Part shown: one piece after another, positions 19,562-29,940 of the stretch
Position numbering within the stretch: position 1 is the first letter of the stretch
How the letters are laid out: each line of letters begins with the position of its first letter
DNA from: Trichomonas vaginalis G3
Lineage: Eukaryota > Parabasalia > Trichomonadida > Trichomonadidae
Assembly: GCF_026262505.1 (NCBI RefSeq)
Contig: NC_067207.1
Span: forward strand, 24,706,082-24,770,081
Reading direction: 5' to 3'
Length of the DNA stretch: 64,000 nucleotides
Program-made: the position numbers and the translations under genes
The notes under the pieces: generated by a model
Told to the model about the DNA's origin: nothing
What the model saw: the letters and a program-made list of their open reading frames with translations, nothing else
Databases searched by the model: none

Positions 19562-19891
19562 AATTTATCCAAATCACGTATTACATAAATTACGATTAAA
19601 ACGATGAAAGAACCAAAAAGTGTGTTTTGTGTTTTGTTGTTGCGTGTTGGATGCGGGATCCTGTTATTTCCGAAATCGACAAAAAATTTGGAAATTTAAT
19701 TTCCGAAATCGAAATTATATTAATGTTTTTAATATTCTTATATCAAAAGGATTAAAGTTCATTAAGAGAAAAACAATTCTTCTTCTTCAATCTATTGGCG
19801 CATTTATTTCTACACGCCAATAAGGAAGGGAAAATTATAAGACACCATGGTGTCTTCAAAACGCTAATTTTTGATATTTTTAACAACCCTA
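19542..19891. other. Spacer between element ends
   Basis: No gene seen. It contains a direct repeat TTTCCGAAATCGA (two copies, about 19667 and 19699), an inverted pair ATTGGCG...CGCCAAT (about 19792-19820) and a perfect 18-bp palindrome AAGACACCATGGTGTCTT at 19839-19856. May be old host DNA or a remnant of another element. Confidence 0.5.
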
Positions 19892-20231
19892 CTCTTACGT
19901 ATATTCTTACGTAGCTTACGTGGCATTTTAAGTGAAGTAAAAAACGGTTTTTGACAGATGTTTATATGACACTTTTTGTTCAGCACAAAAAACTACTCGG
20001 TCAAAGTGTTGTCAGTTTTATAAAATAACCGTCCTATCTCATTCTATAAGGAGAAAAGGCTTCTTCAAAGTATACTTTGGAACGCCTGTAACTTTTCCTT
20101 AGCGACGATAGACCCTTATTTGTCCGGACAAAGTTATACTATTTTGAGTGCTCTACAAAAAAGTCACCGGCTGGCTCGTCCTCAGAAATTTTTTATGGGC
20201 TAGAGGGCGCAACGCGCCTGGAAGCCCCACT
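19892..20231 (-). mobile_element. Solo left end of the second Polinton type
   Basis: About 340 bp that are the reverse complement of the left end at 60441-60810: tip hairpin (GGCGC-AAC-GCGCC, ending CCCCACT at 20231), subterminal DNA with TTTGTCCGGACAAAG-type palindrome, and the first codons of the structural protein (MPRKLRKNIRKR, antisense start at 19926). The rest of the element is missing. Broken remnant. Confidence 0.8.
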
Positions 20232-20332
20232 ACCTTTTTTTTTATATATTTGATGAAATTTTATTAACTTCATTTAGATCGGGAAAATAGGAAAACCAAG
20301 TGTAGTTTGACTTGTGGATAGAGGTCAGGTCG
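20232..20332. other. Short spacer with ACCTTTTTTTT flank
   Basis: Follows the solo tip with ACCTTTTTTTTT, the same flank seen after the tip at 55247 and (inverted) before the tip at 60441. It ends with GGTCAGGT, the inverse of ACCTGACC beside the tip at 19541. No gene. Confidence 0.5.
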
Positions 20333-20368
20333 GTGGGGCTTCCAGGCGCGTTGCGCCCTCTAGCCCCG
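20333..20368. repeat. Left tip hairpin with GGCGC-GTT-GCGCC
   Basis: GTGGGGCTTCCA, then the inner 5-bp hairpin, then CTCTAGCCCC. Mirrors the right tips at 19541 and 55247. The terminal inverted repeat is short: similarity between left and right ends stops shortly after the hairpin. Confidence 0.8.
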
Positions 20369-20457
20369 GAGAAACTAGAGGAGGAATGATACAAAGACCA
20401 GATGAAAAAAATAAAAATATTATAATAAAATTAAATTTTTAGTCTTAAATTGTTTTT

Positions 20458-21687
20458 TTATTCGGTATATTCTGAATCTTGAATGTCTTGGAAATTTTCT
20501 TCTTCTTCGCTCTCTGAGGTGAGGATTTCTTCGACTTCTTCTTCTTCGCTCTCTGAGGTGAGGATTTCTTCGACTTCTTCTTCGCCATTGGGAGCAACAA
20601 ATCCTGCGATGAAAACTTTGTATATACCTTCTTGAGGAGTCTCTATGATGAAAGTCGTATTGTTGAGGAAATGGAACTCGACATCTTGAACAAATTGGCA
20701 ACTGCTGTGTGTGAATTTTGCAATTGTGAGAGGCTTTCCTTTATAGCCCTTGGGAAAGCTTGAGATAGTTACTGTTCCTCCATATGGAACTCTGGCAGGA
20801 ATATCTAAAGCAACAGTTGTTATAACGTGGAAATTGTCTAAGAATTGAGGCATAGGTTCAATGCAGTATAGTCGTTTTGACTGGTTGTCTTTTGTGTAGA
20901 AATATAAATAGAATGACCTTTCACCATGTTCATTCAATTCTTCCAAATAATTGTATGAATTTGGATATAAACGGACAAATTCAGCAATTTTAACTTCTTG
21001 TAAATGCTTCTGCAAGTTCTTTGGAAACAAGTGAATGAACTGGTCAATAGCTTGCAACGCTATGAGATTGGCAGTAACGGGTAAATATGAAGCAAACATG
21101 TCAACAAGTACGCCAGGGTCTTTGATTTCGTTTTCAAGAGGCTGAATGGCATCCATGACAGCTTGAAACATCTCGTTATAATCTCGATTGTCTTCTGAAC
21201 CCCACTGTTCATTTAACTTATCTAACAATTCTAACCTTTTCTTTGCGTATTTTCTACGAACTTTCTCTGAAAGAGGAGTGTCGCTATCTTGTGTGTCTTG
21301 AATTTGAGACTTAAATTGTTTGCTAAAGGCGAGATATCGTGTTTGCGACCTAGTGGTCATTGCAGAATGTGTTTCTGTATGTTCGATTGGATGTGTTTCT
21401 GTATTTTCGGGTGGTTGTGTTTCTGTATGTTCGATTGGAGTCTGATTGGTATGAACTTCTTCTGAAAATGCTTCTGTTCCGATAGTTGTTGTTGCCTGAC
21501 CTGTTGGCTGAGCTGTTTCTTTGTGCAAATGCATATTGTCCAACAATTTGTTTGCAATTGTATGAGGAAGTTGTTTTGGTATTATAGGAGGTCGTAAGGG
21601 TTTTGAGAATGGTGAGACATAAGTTGTAGGAACTTTAACTGCAGAGGTAGTCGAAGAATTGTTTGCGACACTTGTTCTTCCTTCCAT
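20458..21687 (-). CDS. 409-aa cargo-type protein at the left end, acidic tail
   Basis: Whole frame of 409 residues starting MEGRTSVANNSS. The N-terminal 120 residues are low-complexity (Thr/His/Glu repeats such as IEHTETHP). The middle is helical. Residues ~270-375 are beta-rich (RVPYGGTVTISSFPKG; FIIETPQEGIYKVFIAGF). The tail has a duplicated EEVEEILTSESEE unit, seen in DNA as a 39-bp tandem repeat at about 20497-20580. It sits between the tip and the structural gene, and is absent from the left ends at 19892-20231 and 60441-60777. Family not recognised; it could be cargo, a virion protein or a nuclear regulator. Confidence 0.55.
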   Translation of the reverse strand: MEGRTSVANNSSTTSAVKVPTTYVSPFSKPLRPPIIPKQLPHTIANKLLDNMHLHKETAQPTGQATTTIGTEAFSEEVHTNQTPIEHTETQPPENTETHPIEHTETHSAMTTRSQTRYLAFSKQFKSQIQDTQDSDTPLSEKVRRKYAKKRLELLDKLNEQWGSEDNRDYNEMFQAVMDAIQPLENEIKDPGVLVDMFASYLPVTANLIALQAIDQFIHLFPKNLQKHLQEVKIAEFVRLYPNSYNYLEELNEHGERSFYLYFYTKDNQSKRLYCIEPMPQFLDNFHVITTVALDIPARVPYGGTVTISSFPKGYKGKPLTIAKFTHSSCQFVQDVEFHFLNNTTFIIETPQEGIYKVFIAGFVAPNGEEEVEEILTSESEEEEVEEILTSESEEEENFQDIQDSEYTE

Positions 21688-22157
21688 TATGAAAAATGAA
21701 CTGTTTTTTTCGGGCTACTCATAGAAAAGTTTAAAATAAACCGTTTTCGTCAACGGTAACCCCCTCTATTTTTTTATTTTATTTAATAGTTACCGTTGGC
21801 AAACCGTTCCATCTCAAATATTGAATGAACTATAAACGTTTTTTGTTTTCTATATATACTTTTTTGTCCAACGGTAAAACTTTTTACACAACGGTTTTTG
21901 AGAGTCGTCGCCGTTGACTTTTTTGTAGAGCACTCAAAATAGTATAACTTTGTCCGGACAAGTAAGGGTCTATCGTCGCTACAGGAAAAGTTACAGGCGT
22001 TCCAAGGAAGTATACTTTGAGAAGCCTTTTTCCCTTATAGAATGAGATAGGACGGTTATTTTACAAAACTGACAACACTTTGACCGAGTAGTTTTTTGTG
22101 CTGAACAAAAAGTGTCATATAAACATCTGTCAAAAACCGTTTTTTACTTCACTTAAA
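21688..22157. promoter_or_regulatory. Divergent control region with AACGGTAAC inverted repeats
   Basis: Between the 409-aa gene (minus) and the structural gene (plus). It contains AACGGTAAC (21752-21760) and its inverse GTTACCGTT (21789-21797), with further CAACGGT copies at about 21880-21900, suggesting an operator or a fold. From about 21911 onward it matches the leader at 60527-60776, including the TTTGTCCGGACAAG palindrome and a TCACTTA initiator just before the ATG at 22158. Confidence 0.5.
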
Positions 22158-25100
22158 ATGCCACGTAAGCTACGTAAGAATATACGTAAGAGGAAGGGAG
22201 CATTGAAACATCCAATAGTAAAACTACACACCAAACAACAGTTGCAACAACAAATGATGAATGACCCCACTATGTTGCAACAAATGTCAAGCAACCCTAT
22301 GCTTTTAAACCGAGTTATTGGTGCACAGAGTGGAGGTTTAAGAGCGGCACTTTTAGCGAAAATGGCAGGCTATGGTGGAGCTGCAGACGGAACAGCTTAT
22401 AACCCTCAAAGTCAAATGAATTTGAGTTCACTCAAAAATCAAATAACAGATGTCAAAAAGTCAAACATAGACATACAGAAACAAATAAGTGAAAACGAAA
22501 AGAAACTAGAATATGACAGACACACAAAGAAACTCAATGAGTTAAACGTAGAGAAAAAGAAGAAAGAAGAACAACTGAAAGAACTAAGTACAGAGGAATA
22601 TGCAAAAAAGTGTCAGAAAAAGCAGCAGAAGTAGCAAAAATGGAACAAGATGTTATAAATTTGAAAAACCATACTACTCAATATAAAGTACTGAAAGATG
22701 AAGAGATAAAACAAAAGCCCTGAAGACATATATGGATAGCGATGAGTATAAAAAAGAAGTTGAAGCAAATGTAAAGGCAGAAAAACTTTTACAGTTGCAA
22801 AACCAAACCGTACAGTATGAAAACTTAGCACAAGAAAGTAAAAATAACGACGCAGCCATGCAAAAGGCAATGAAAAGCGCAGAATATATAAAAGCTAATA
22901 ATGACTGGTTAGATGCCCAAGCCAACGCCAAAGCAGCCCAACTTATAGGGTCAATAAGGACAAAAATACAAGCGGATGAAGACAGTTCAAATGAAGCTTT
23001 AATGAATGCTGACTTTAAGAACGCCTTCGAAGCTCTTCATAGTAAGGTGAAACTAGTGAACGACTTCTCATCTGGAAAGAAACTGAAGTCTGAAGGTTTC
23101 GACAACGAGTTAAGAGAAGTAGCACAAAATATGACGAAAATAACAGATGCAGCAACGAGACAGGCAGTTCAAAGTGCCTATGACGCCGTTAGAGCAACTG
23201 TTGTGGAAAGTCAAGAAAAAGAGTTACAACAGACCAAAACAGACCTAGTAAATGCTTTCTTAAAACGAAAAGTCAGGTAGGACATTATGCTGCAGATGGA
23301 ACATATGTGCCAGCTGGTGGAACTTATATACCACCAAACCCTCCAAGAGAAGCACCTGCACCAGGACTACCTAAAACATTTACATCGTCACATGGACACA
23401 GACACAGGCATGCACCAAAACCAACACAACAACCAACAGTTCAAAACACACAACCAACAGTTCAAAATGCACAGCAACCAAAACCAGCACAACAACCACC
23501 TCCACAACCAGCACAGCAACCATCTCCACAACCAACAGTTCAAAACACTACACAACAACCAACAGTTCAAAACCCTGCACAACAACAACCACAAACAGAG
23601 CAAGGACATAAAAGAAGTAGAGAACAAGGAAACCAAGAATTCTTAAAAATGCTTAAGGAAGATTATGGTTACCCAGATACTCTTGACTTTAGTGACAGAT
23701 ATAAAGAAGCTATTAGAAAGTTCAAGGAAGGAAATACTGACCCGAACCTATTTAGCTTTATGGTTCAGCACCAAATGGGATATGATTTCAAACCTGGAAA
23801 ATACAAGCTCGCTAAGGGATATGATTTAATAGCATATCATCCAAATGACATGATGAATTTACTCCGAGATATTTGATGTCAGAGCTAAATGATAATTCAA
23901 CTCTCTTCATGAAACGCGTAAAAAATAGAGACGGAACGAAAGAAGAAAGGTTTATGAGTCCGGATGACTTAGATAGGGAACTTGTTAAAAACGGTCTCGG
24001 AATATATGAAATGCCAGCAGATGAGGTACAAGAAACTCCACAGGAAGAAGTTCAGATACAACCAGACATGGAAGAAATAGTTCAGCAACAACAGCTAGAA
24101 GAGCCTGAAGGAAACGAACAAGTCCCTCCTTTGGAAACTAACTTCACAGAACTAGATGAAGATTTGGAACAGCCGAAAAATCTTGACCCTCAACAAGAGT
24201 ATGAGGAGAATATGGAATCTTTCCAAGAGTCTAAGAAAAATTCGGCTGACATAGTAGAAGAATATCGAAAAATGTTCGCCGACATACAAAAGACTCCAAC
24301 ATCAGATGAAAATATTCAGCATAGAATGGAAGTACTGAAAGAAAATGTACGCAAATACAATAATCCTTTTTACTTACGACCATATAACGTTCAATCTTTG
24401 GCTGAACTCGGTGAAAATAAAAGGTTAAATTTCAACAAAACATATAGAAATGAAACATTGTTTAAAGTTCATTCAGAACCTAACCAATATGGAAACAAAC
24501 CTACTTTTGTTTCTGCAGACTATGGAACTACAATGAGATGGGGTCATAAAGCTAATCCGGATAGGTGGTTCATAAACTTACAACCACAATTCCAAGAAGT
24601 TGTAGACGCAATGGAAGTGAATGGTGAACCAGATATAGCTGGTATTTTCAGCGCGGCTTTAATGCCATTGAAAGATATGAAAGATGCAGATATTTTGGAC
24701 CAGTATGAAATGAACATGGCTGATGGAAATATAACACCTGACGTTCTAGAACATTTATCTCAAAGAACTACACAGAACCATAGAGATGGTATATTTGGTG
24801 AAGAGTTTAGAAAGAAAGTTAGGGAGAGAGAAGGAAGAGAACCTATTGTACATGACCTTGCAAACGAAAGTTTGCAAAATGTCATAAAAACTTACTTTGC
24901 AGACAATGAACCGAGAAGGGATGAATATTTAAGAAAACTCAAATGGACAGTACCAAATGAAATGTTAGTATTGAAAAACATGTTCCTTGACAAAATAAAA
25001 CCAACTACAGAAATAAATGACGCAAGACTGAAACATTGGGTAAAAGCTTTCCCATTCACAAAAGATATTATTGGTAACATGGAAAGAAAACCAGAATGGC

Positions 25101-25519
25101 TACAAAAACATATATTTGGAAACGAGCTTATTCCATATGGACAAGCTCTGTTTGAAGAGCTTGAACCGGAAACTCAGGAAAGAGTCATGCAAACAATACG
25201 CGAAGACTCAAATACAAACTATGACAAAATCTTTCTAGGATATAGGTTACCTGAGATGGGCGACCAGAGCCCAAAGGCAAAAAGGACATGGGAAATTTAC
25301 AACATACTAGGTGAACATGAGGCAAAGATGCAACAACTTGAAGCAGAGGGCAAGTTACCAAAAGCGACACCAAAGAAGAAGAGTAGAACAAAGTGAAAGT
25401 AGTGAAGAAGTAACTTCATCTAGTGAAAGTAGTGGCAATGAAGGAAAAGAAAGAAGAGTTAAAAACTCAGTCAGGAAGAAAGTAAAGCTTGGTCCGAGTG
25501 GGTTCTATTATGACATATA
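22158..25519 (+). pseudogene. Large basic coiled-coil structural protein, first copy
   Basis: Homologue of the long frame at 60777. Order of parts: Arg/Lys-rich front (MPRKLRKNIRKRKG), Gln/Met-rich segment, coiled coil, GTYVPAGGTYIPP repeat, Pro/Gln repeats with PTVQN, a globular C-terminal half, and a Ser/Glu-rich basic tail. Encoded immediately upstream of the major capsid gene. Probably an internal virion or scaffold protein; family not recognised. Broken, about four breaks. Confidence 0.6.
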
Positions 25520-25552
25520 AATCCAACTATTCTATATTTTTACCCATATGAA

Positions 25553-27160
25553 ATGTACGCCGCTCAGAATATAACGCCAACAGTTTTGGATGCCATGAAC
25601 GGAAATGTTTCCGAATGGTATAACGAATGCGACAATGCCATTAGAAGGTCAGAAATAGTTCCTGGAACTTACGAATATACAACTGCTGTTTCTTATGGAA
25701 ACGTAGGTGAGTTTGGAGAAGGTTCTTCAACAACAGTAGATATTGCTTGCGACAGGTTTCATATTATTTCTATTGACAACTCATTCTTATACGTGGAACA
25801 AGACATTGAAATAAAACCTTCTGCCAAGTTGTCTGACAAGAAAGGTTGCAATGGAATTTTCTATGTCGGATACCAATATGCTCCAGAAGTTTTTCATGGG
25901 ATATAAGATATATTCTAACTCTGACTTAGTTCAAACAGTAACATGGGCAAACTATGAATGGTTCGCTTTGAGAAACTCAGTACAACCACAAGCTAGAGAA
26001 CAAACAGACCAGTATGCAACTATTGAGAAAATAAGAAGACTTGACCCTAACGTTCCAGGAGTTTATGTTAACCTTTCTGGTTCAGATGGAACTGCTGCCA
26101 CTAAAGTAAAACTGAAACTTAGAGTTCCTTTGTCATCTTTCCTCATCTTCAGGTTTTTAAGATACTTGCCAAACTGGGCAGGAAAAATTTCTATCGAACT
26201 TACTCCAAGCAAAAATAACTTAGTCATTGCACCAACACAAGACCCATTCACTCTTACAGACGTAAAGGGAACAAATAAAACGTCATTCGCCGAATTTTGC
26301 AAAGACAAAGTTGACTTAGACTTTGGTTTCTCAAACTCAACACTGAAGTAAACTATTATTTCAATGCTGCTGGAACTGCTTGGGACCCAGTTAAGTTCAC
26401 ATGCGAAAAATTTGAATGCAAGAGAATAGAAAGCAGACTTGCAGTCTATATGTTGGACCCAGATATTTCAAATGCTTTAGCTGCCAAATATATTGCAGTT
26501 CCACTTATGTTCCCTATACACCAAATATCTGTCAAAGACTTTGCAGGTGAAGTTGGAAACCAAAGTGCTGACCCAGGTGCAAGAACAGATATTGCTTTAA
26601 CAACTGCAATGAAACATGCAGATACTATGTTTGTACTGTTCAGACGAACTATAAATGACTATTCTTGTTTCTACAACCCTGGTATTAAATATCATATAAA
26701 CATAGATGGCAAATATTATCCAAGAGAAGAATATTCTACAGTTGAGGATATGAGGTCATACAACTTGACATTAGATGCTATGAACTTTAACAACAACTTC
26801 ACAACAACCATTAACCCTGAAATGCAAAGTTCTATTATGCCATATGTGAAAGTATGGACTCATACAGGAGGTCAAAAAACTCAATATACAAATGGAGACC
26901 GTTCAAACTTTTGGCTTGGCATTCCATTTGCTGACTCAGAAGACTTTATGGGTGGTATTTCAACTGTTGGTACAGTTCAAATACAATATACTGGTGACAG
27001 AGACGGTCCAGATGAATTGAGAGCAAAGAAGTTTACAAAACCAATAGCACTTTTCACGGAAGATGCTCTTTTGAAGATTCGTTCGATGAAACCTGCTGGG
27101 GCTCCTCAGATTGGCATAACGACAGCTTCCATCGAGCAGATTTTGGCAGCAGGTCAGTAA
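25553..27160 (+). pseudogene. Polinton major capsid protein (double jelly roll), first copy
   Basis: Almost identical to the whole gene at 35540-37147, with the same start (MYAAQNITPTVLDAMNGN) and end (SIEQILAAGQ). Broken, two or three breaks. It overlaps the antisense gene at its 3' end, as in the other copy. Confidence 0.7.
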
Positions 27161-27472
27161 GTTGTTCTTGAACTGACTTCTCTCCGTCAAATATTGACAG
27201 TACGCCAGTTTTGACATAATATTGTATTATAAACTTACCTTTAGAAATATCTGTAAGTTTTGAAGTTATATTTTTGTCTGCTTCAAGAACTTTCACCATT
27301 TCAGTTATACCAACTTTCTTTGCTTTATGAAAATATTTTGGTTCAGCAAAGACTGCTATTCTATAACATTTTCCATTGTTTGTGTAAAGAACTATTCTGT
27401 CAATGTATTTGTATTGTTTGTGAGTATAAACTTTGTTCTGCTTCAATTCAAGAGATATCCGAATACGTCCAT
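27054..27472 (-). pseudogene. 139-aa antisense-overlapping protein, first copy
   Basis: Matches 37041-37460. Beta-rich front (YIDRIVLYTNNGKCYRIAVF), then a charged part. The last ~35 codons lie antisense to the end of the major capsid gene. Broken, about one break. Confidence 0.45.
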
Positions 27473-27490
27473 CTTTTTATTCTAAGTAAA

Positions 27491-28056
27491 ATGTCATTTC
27501 CGAAAAATAGAAGCGTAAGTGTTTCAAAAGGTTTAATGGCGGTGGCAGATGTGAAGTTAAATTCACCAACTCAAACAAACAGTCAAAGTGTTATTGTCAA
27601 TGTCAAAGACAGAGATGTTGAAGTGGGGAAACCATACGAAGACGAAGATGGTATAACAATTGTTCCTGTAAAAGAACAACAACATATCCTGAAGTTAGCA
27701 GAGACTTAAGTTCTGTTGCAGATATTCGAAACGACTACCAACAACTGAAAGACAAACTTCAAACTCAGGAGAAGATTTGTCAAGCTTTAAGTATAATGTT
27801 AAACTTGGTCGAACACAACCCTGTAAAAGTGAACTCATATGTCATTGCACCTCATGAAGTTTTGAAAGAACTATTGAAACTTTTGACAGAGGCAGACGAT
27901 ATAAACATCAAAGAAATAGAACCCGACATTAGTTGCTGTGGTGTTTCATATAATGTCATTGACAAGATATACGTTATGAAAGGAGGTGAAACGTTGAACT
28001 TAAAATATAGTTTCCCAGACGTTATAAAATATTTGACGACCACAACATTTCATTAA
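27491..28056 (+). pseudogene. CCG-motif Polinton protein, first copy of second type
   Basis: Starts MSFPKNRSVSVSKGLMAVAD, with a strand-rich front, a coiled coil (DYQQLKDKLQTQEKICQAL) and a C-terminal domain with EPDISCCGVSYNVIDKIYV. Related to 10440-11078. It lies between the capsid genes. Broken, about one break. Confidence 0.5.
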
Positions 28057-28074
28057 AATTTATTTGCTAAGTAA

Positions 28075-28881
28075 ATGGCAGAAGACATAATGGTTTATAC
28101 TATTACGACTAAAAACCCTGAGTCATATAATTCTATAACAACAAACTTACAAAGTCCTCAAGGACGATATTGTAAACTAACCTTAAACACAATGACGACT
28201 AAAGCCTGTTTTGCTCTTTTGACACCAGAAGACTTTATTGTTGTGAATGGTAAAAAATACTCCTTTGAAGATACTTACTCAGATATACCACCAACAGGTT
28301 TTGTTGACTTATTTAATACTTTAAGTACGGGTGTAACATGTGCTGCAACTAGAGCAGGTTTCATTATGTTTGGATGTCCGACTGAGTTTACTATAAACGA
28401 TATGAGCTATAATACAAAACTTATTTCTGGTTTTTACTACCAACAGTTTCCTATAACAGGAAAAGGTGTCATACAAGGAATGTCTATTCCATTGACATTA
28501 AGCACACCAATCTTATATATTGTTTCAAACTTAGGTTCAAAGTGTTATTCGAATGTCGACAGAAACTATTATGACCAAAAGATACTTATGCGTATAAACA
28601 ATACTTTCTCTGCTGGTTTGCCTATTGTTCATTCGAATGCAGAATTTTCAACCTTAGTGAACTCAAACACTTTGGCAAGTATAACGTTGACATTAGTTGA
28701 CGCAAACTTTGTTCCTGTAAAACTTTTATGTCCTATGTATTTGTCAATGACGGCAGAAAGTTTCGAATTGGAAGATGCAACTGGTGAAAGTATTGTATTA
28801 CAAGAACAACTTCAACAACAAATAGCTCAAGAACAACAAATGCAACAAATGCAACAAATGGAACAACAAAGTCAAGAATAA
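28075..28881 (+). CDS. Minor capsid (penton-like) candidate, first copy
   Basis: Whole frame of 268 residues from MAEDIMVYTITTKNPESYNS. It is beta-rich throughout. The end shows TLVDANFVPVKLLCPMYLSM, the strand-turn-strand pattern with D-x-N-x-x-P-V seen near the end of jelly-roll capsid proteins of the Polinton group, then a Gln-rich tail (QMQQMQQMEQQSQE). It stands 18 bp after the CCG-motif gene. A penton (vertex) role is the best guess; similarity search by structure would decide. Counterpart at 38064-38858. Confidence 0.55.
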   Translation: MAEDIMVYTITTKNPESYNSITTNLQSPQGRYCKLTLNTMTTKACFALLTPEDFIVVNGKKYSFEDTYSDIPPTGFVDLFNTLSTGVTCAATRAGFIMFGCPTEFTINDMSYNTKLISGFYYQQFPITGKGVIQGMSIPLTLSTPILYIVSNLGSKCYSNVDRNYYDQKILMRINNTFSAGLPIVHSNAEFSTLVNSNTLASITLTLVDANFVPVKLLCPMYLSMTAESFELEDATGESIVLQEQLQQQIAQEQQMQQMQQMEQQSQE

Positions 28882-28910
28882 AAAAAAATATTTTTTTTAT
28901 TTTTATAAAA

Positions 28911-29940
28911 ATGTACAGAATAGATGTTTCAGATTTTTATGACTTCCAAGCATTCAGAAATATGTGTCCATTTCGAGACTATAACAAAGCAGTCGAGAAT
29001 TTGAAACGTTTAGTCATTTATGTCGACTCTGCCCCAGAATGTTATGTTATGAAAGAATGGGATGTTGTCTTTAACAAACCAAGCAACAATAGTTCAGAAC
29101 AAGAATGTAGACAGAAACTTAAGAAAATAAAAGTCGTACAAGTTGGCATGAAGATGTTAGATGCTTGGGATATCTTATTGTCAAAGTTAGAAGATTTTTC
29201 AGTTCGAGGTATAAAGTTCTATACACCTTCTCCAAACTTCTATTCTATCTTCACTGGATATAAATATGAACAAGTAGAATGGAAAGAAAATATTATAGAA
29301 GCTTGGTTAGACCATGTCAAAGAAATTATATGCAATGGAAACGAAAAGGTTTATGAGTATATCTTATGTTGGTTTGCAAACATCTTACAACATCCAAGTG
29401 CTAAAAATGAAACTGCTCTCATTATAATTGGAAAACAAGGAACAGGTAAGAACACTTTCTTTACAGATATTTTGTGCAAACTGTTAGAAGGTTATTCGAA
29501 CCCGAATATGACAAACTTAGAAAACATCTGTGGCAATTTAACTCCTCAATAGAGAATATGAAACTTATAGTTTGCAATGAACTTCAAAGTATAGATACAA
29601 CAAAAGTTTTGAACTCAGATGCTTTGAAGAGTCTTATAACAGACAAAGTTGGAGTTGTTGAAAGAAAGTATAAAGACCAAAGAGTTTGTGAAAATGTTGC
29701 AAACTTCATTATGGTTTCAAACAATGCTGTTCCGATGAAGTTAGAAAGTTCTGACAGAAGATATGTAGTTGTCAGAACGTCAGATTCTCATATGCAAGAT
29801 ACAGAATATTTTGACGACTTAGCAGAAACTTTGACATCTGACTTTTACAACCACTTGTTCTCATATTTCATGACATTAGATATTTCTAAGTTCAATCCAA
29901 GACAAATTCCACATACCGAAGAGAGACAAACATAAATGAA
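28911..29940 (+). pseudogene. SF3 (D5-like) helicase, first copy, cut at the chain joint
   Basis: Front and ATPase part of the gene seen more fully at 38888-40122, including the Walker A motif IIGKQGTGKNTFF. The coding sequence ends where the next copy begins. Broken. Confidence 0.65.

Larger units (their letters stand above)
20333..29940. mobile_element. Second Polinton type, left part (first copy of the chain)
   Basis: Left tip hairpin, a 409-aa gene not present at the other left ends, then the structural protein, major capsid protein, antisense 139-aa gene, CCG protein, minor capsid candidate and the first three quarters of the SF3 helicase gene. It breaks off at about 29940, where sequence from the structural gene of another copy begins. 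Broken, about eight to ten breaks. Very similar to 32456-40122, so recent. Confidence 0.8.

Noticed and set aside
23388-23636. Trp/Leu/Cys-rich antisense protein, also at 33422-33625 and 62010-62207
   Set aside because: Mirror of the Pro/Gln repeats of the structural protein; low-complexity shadow.
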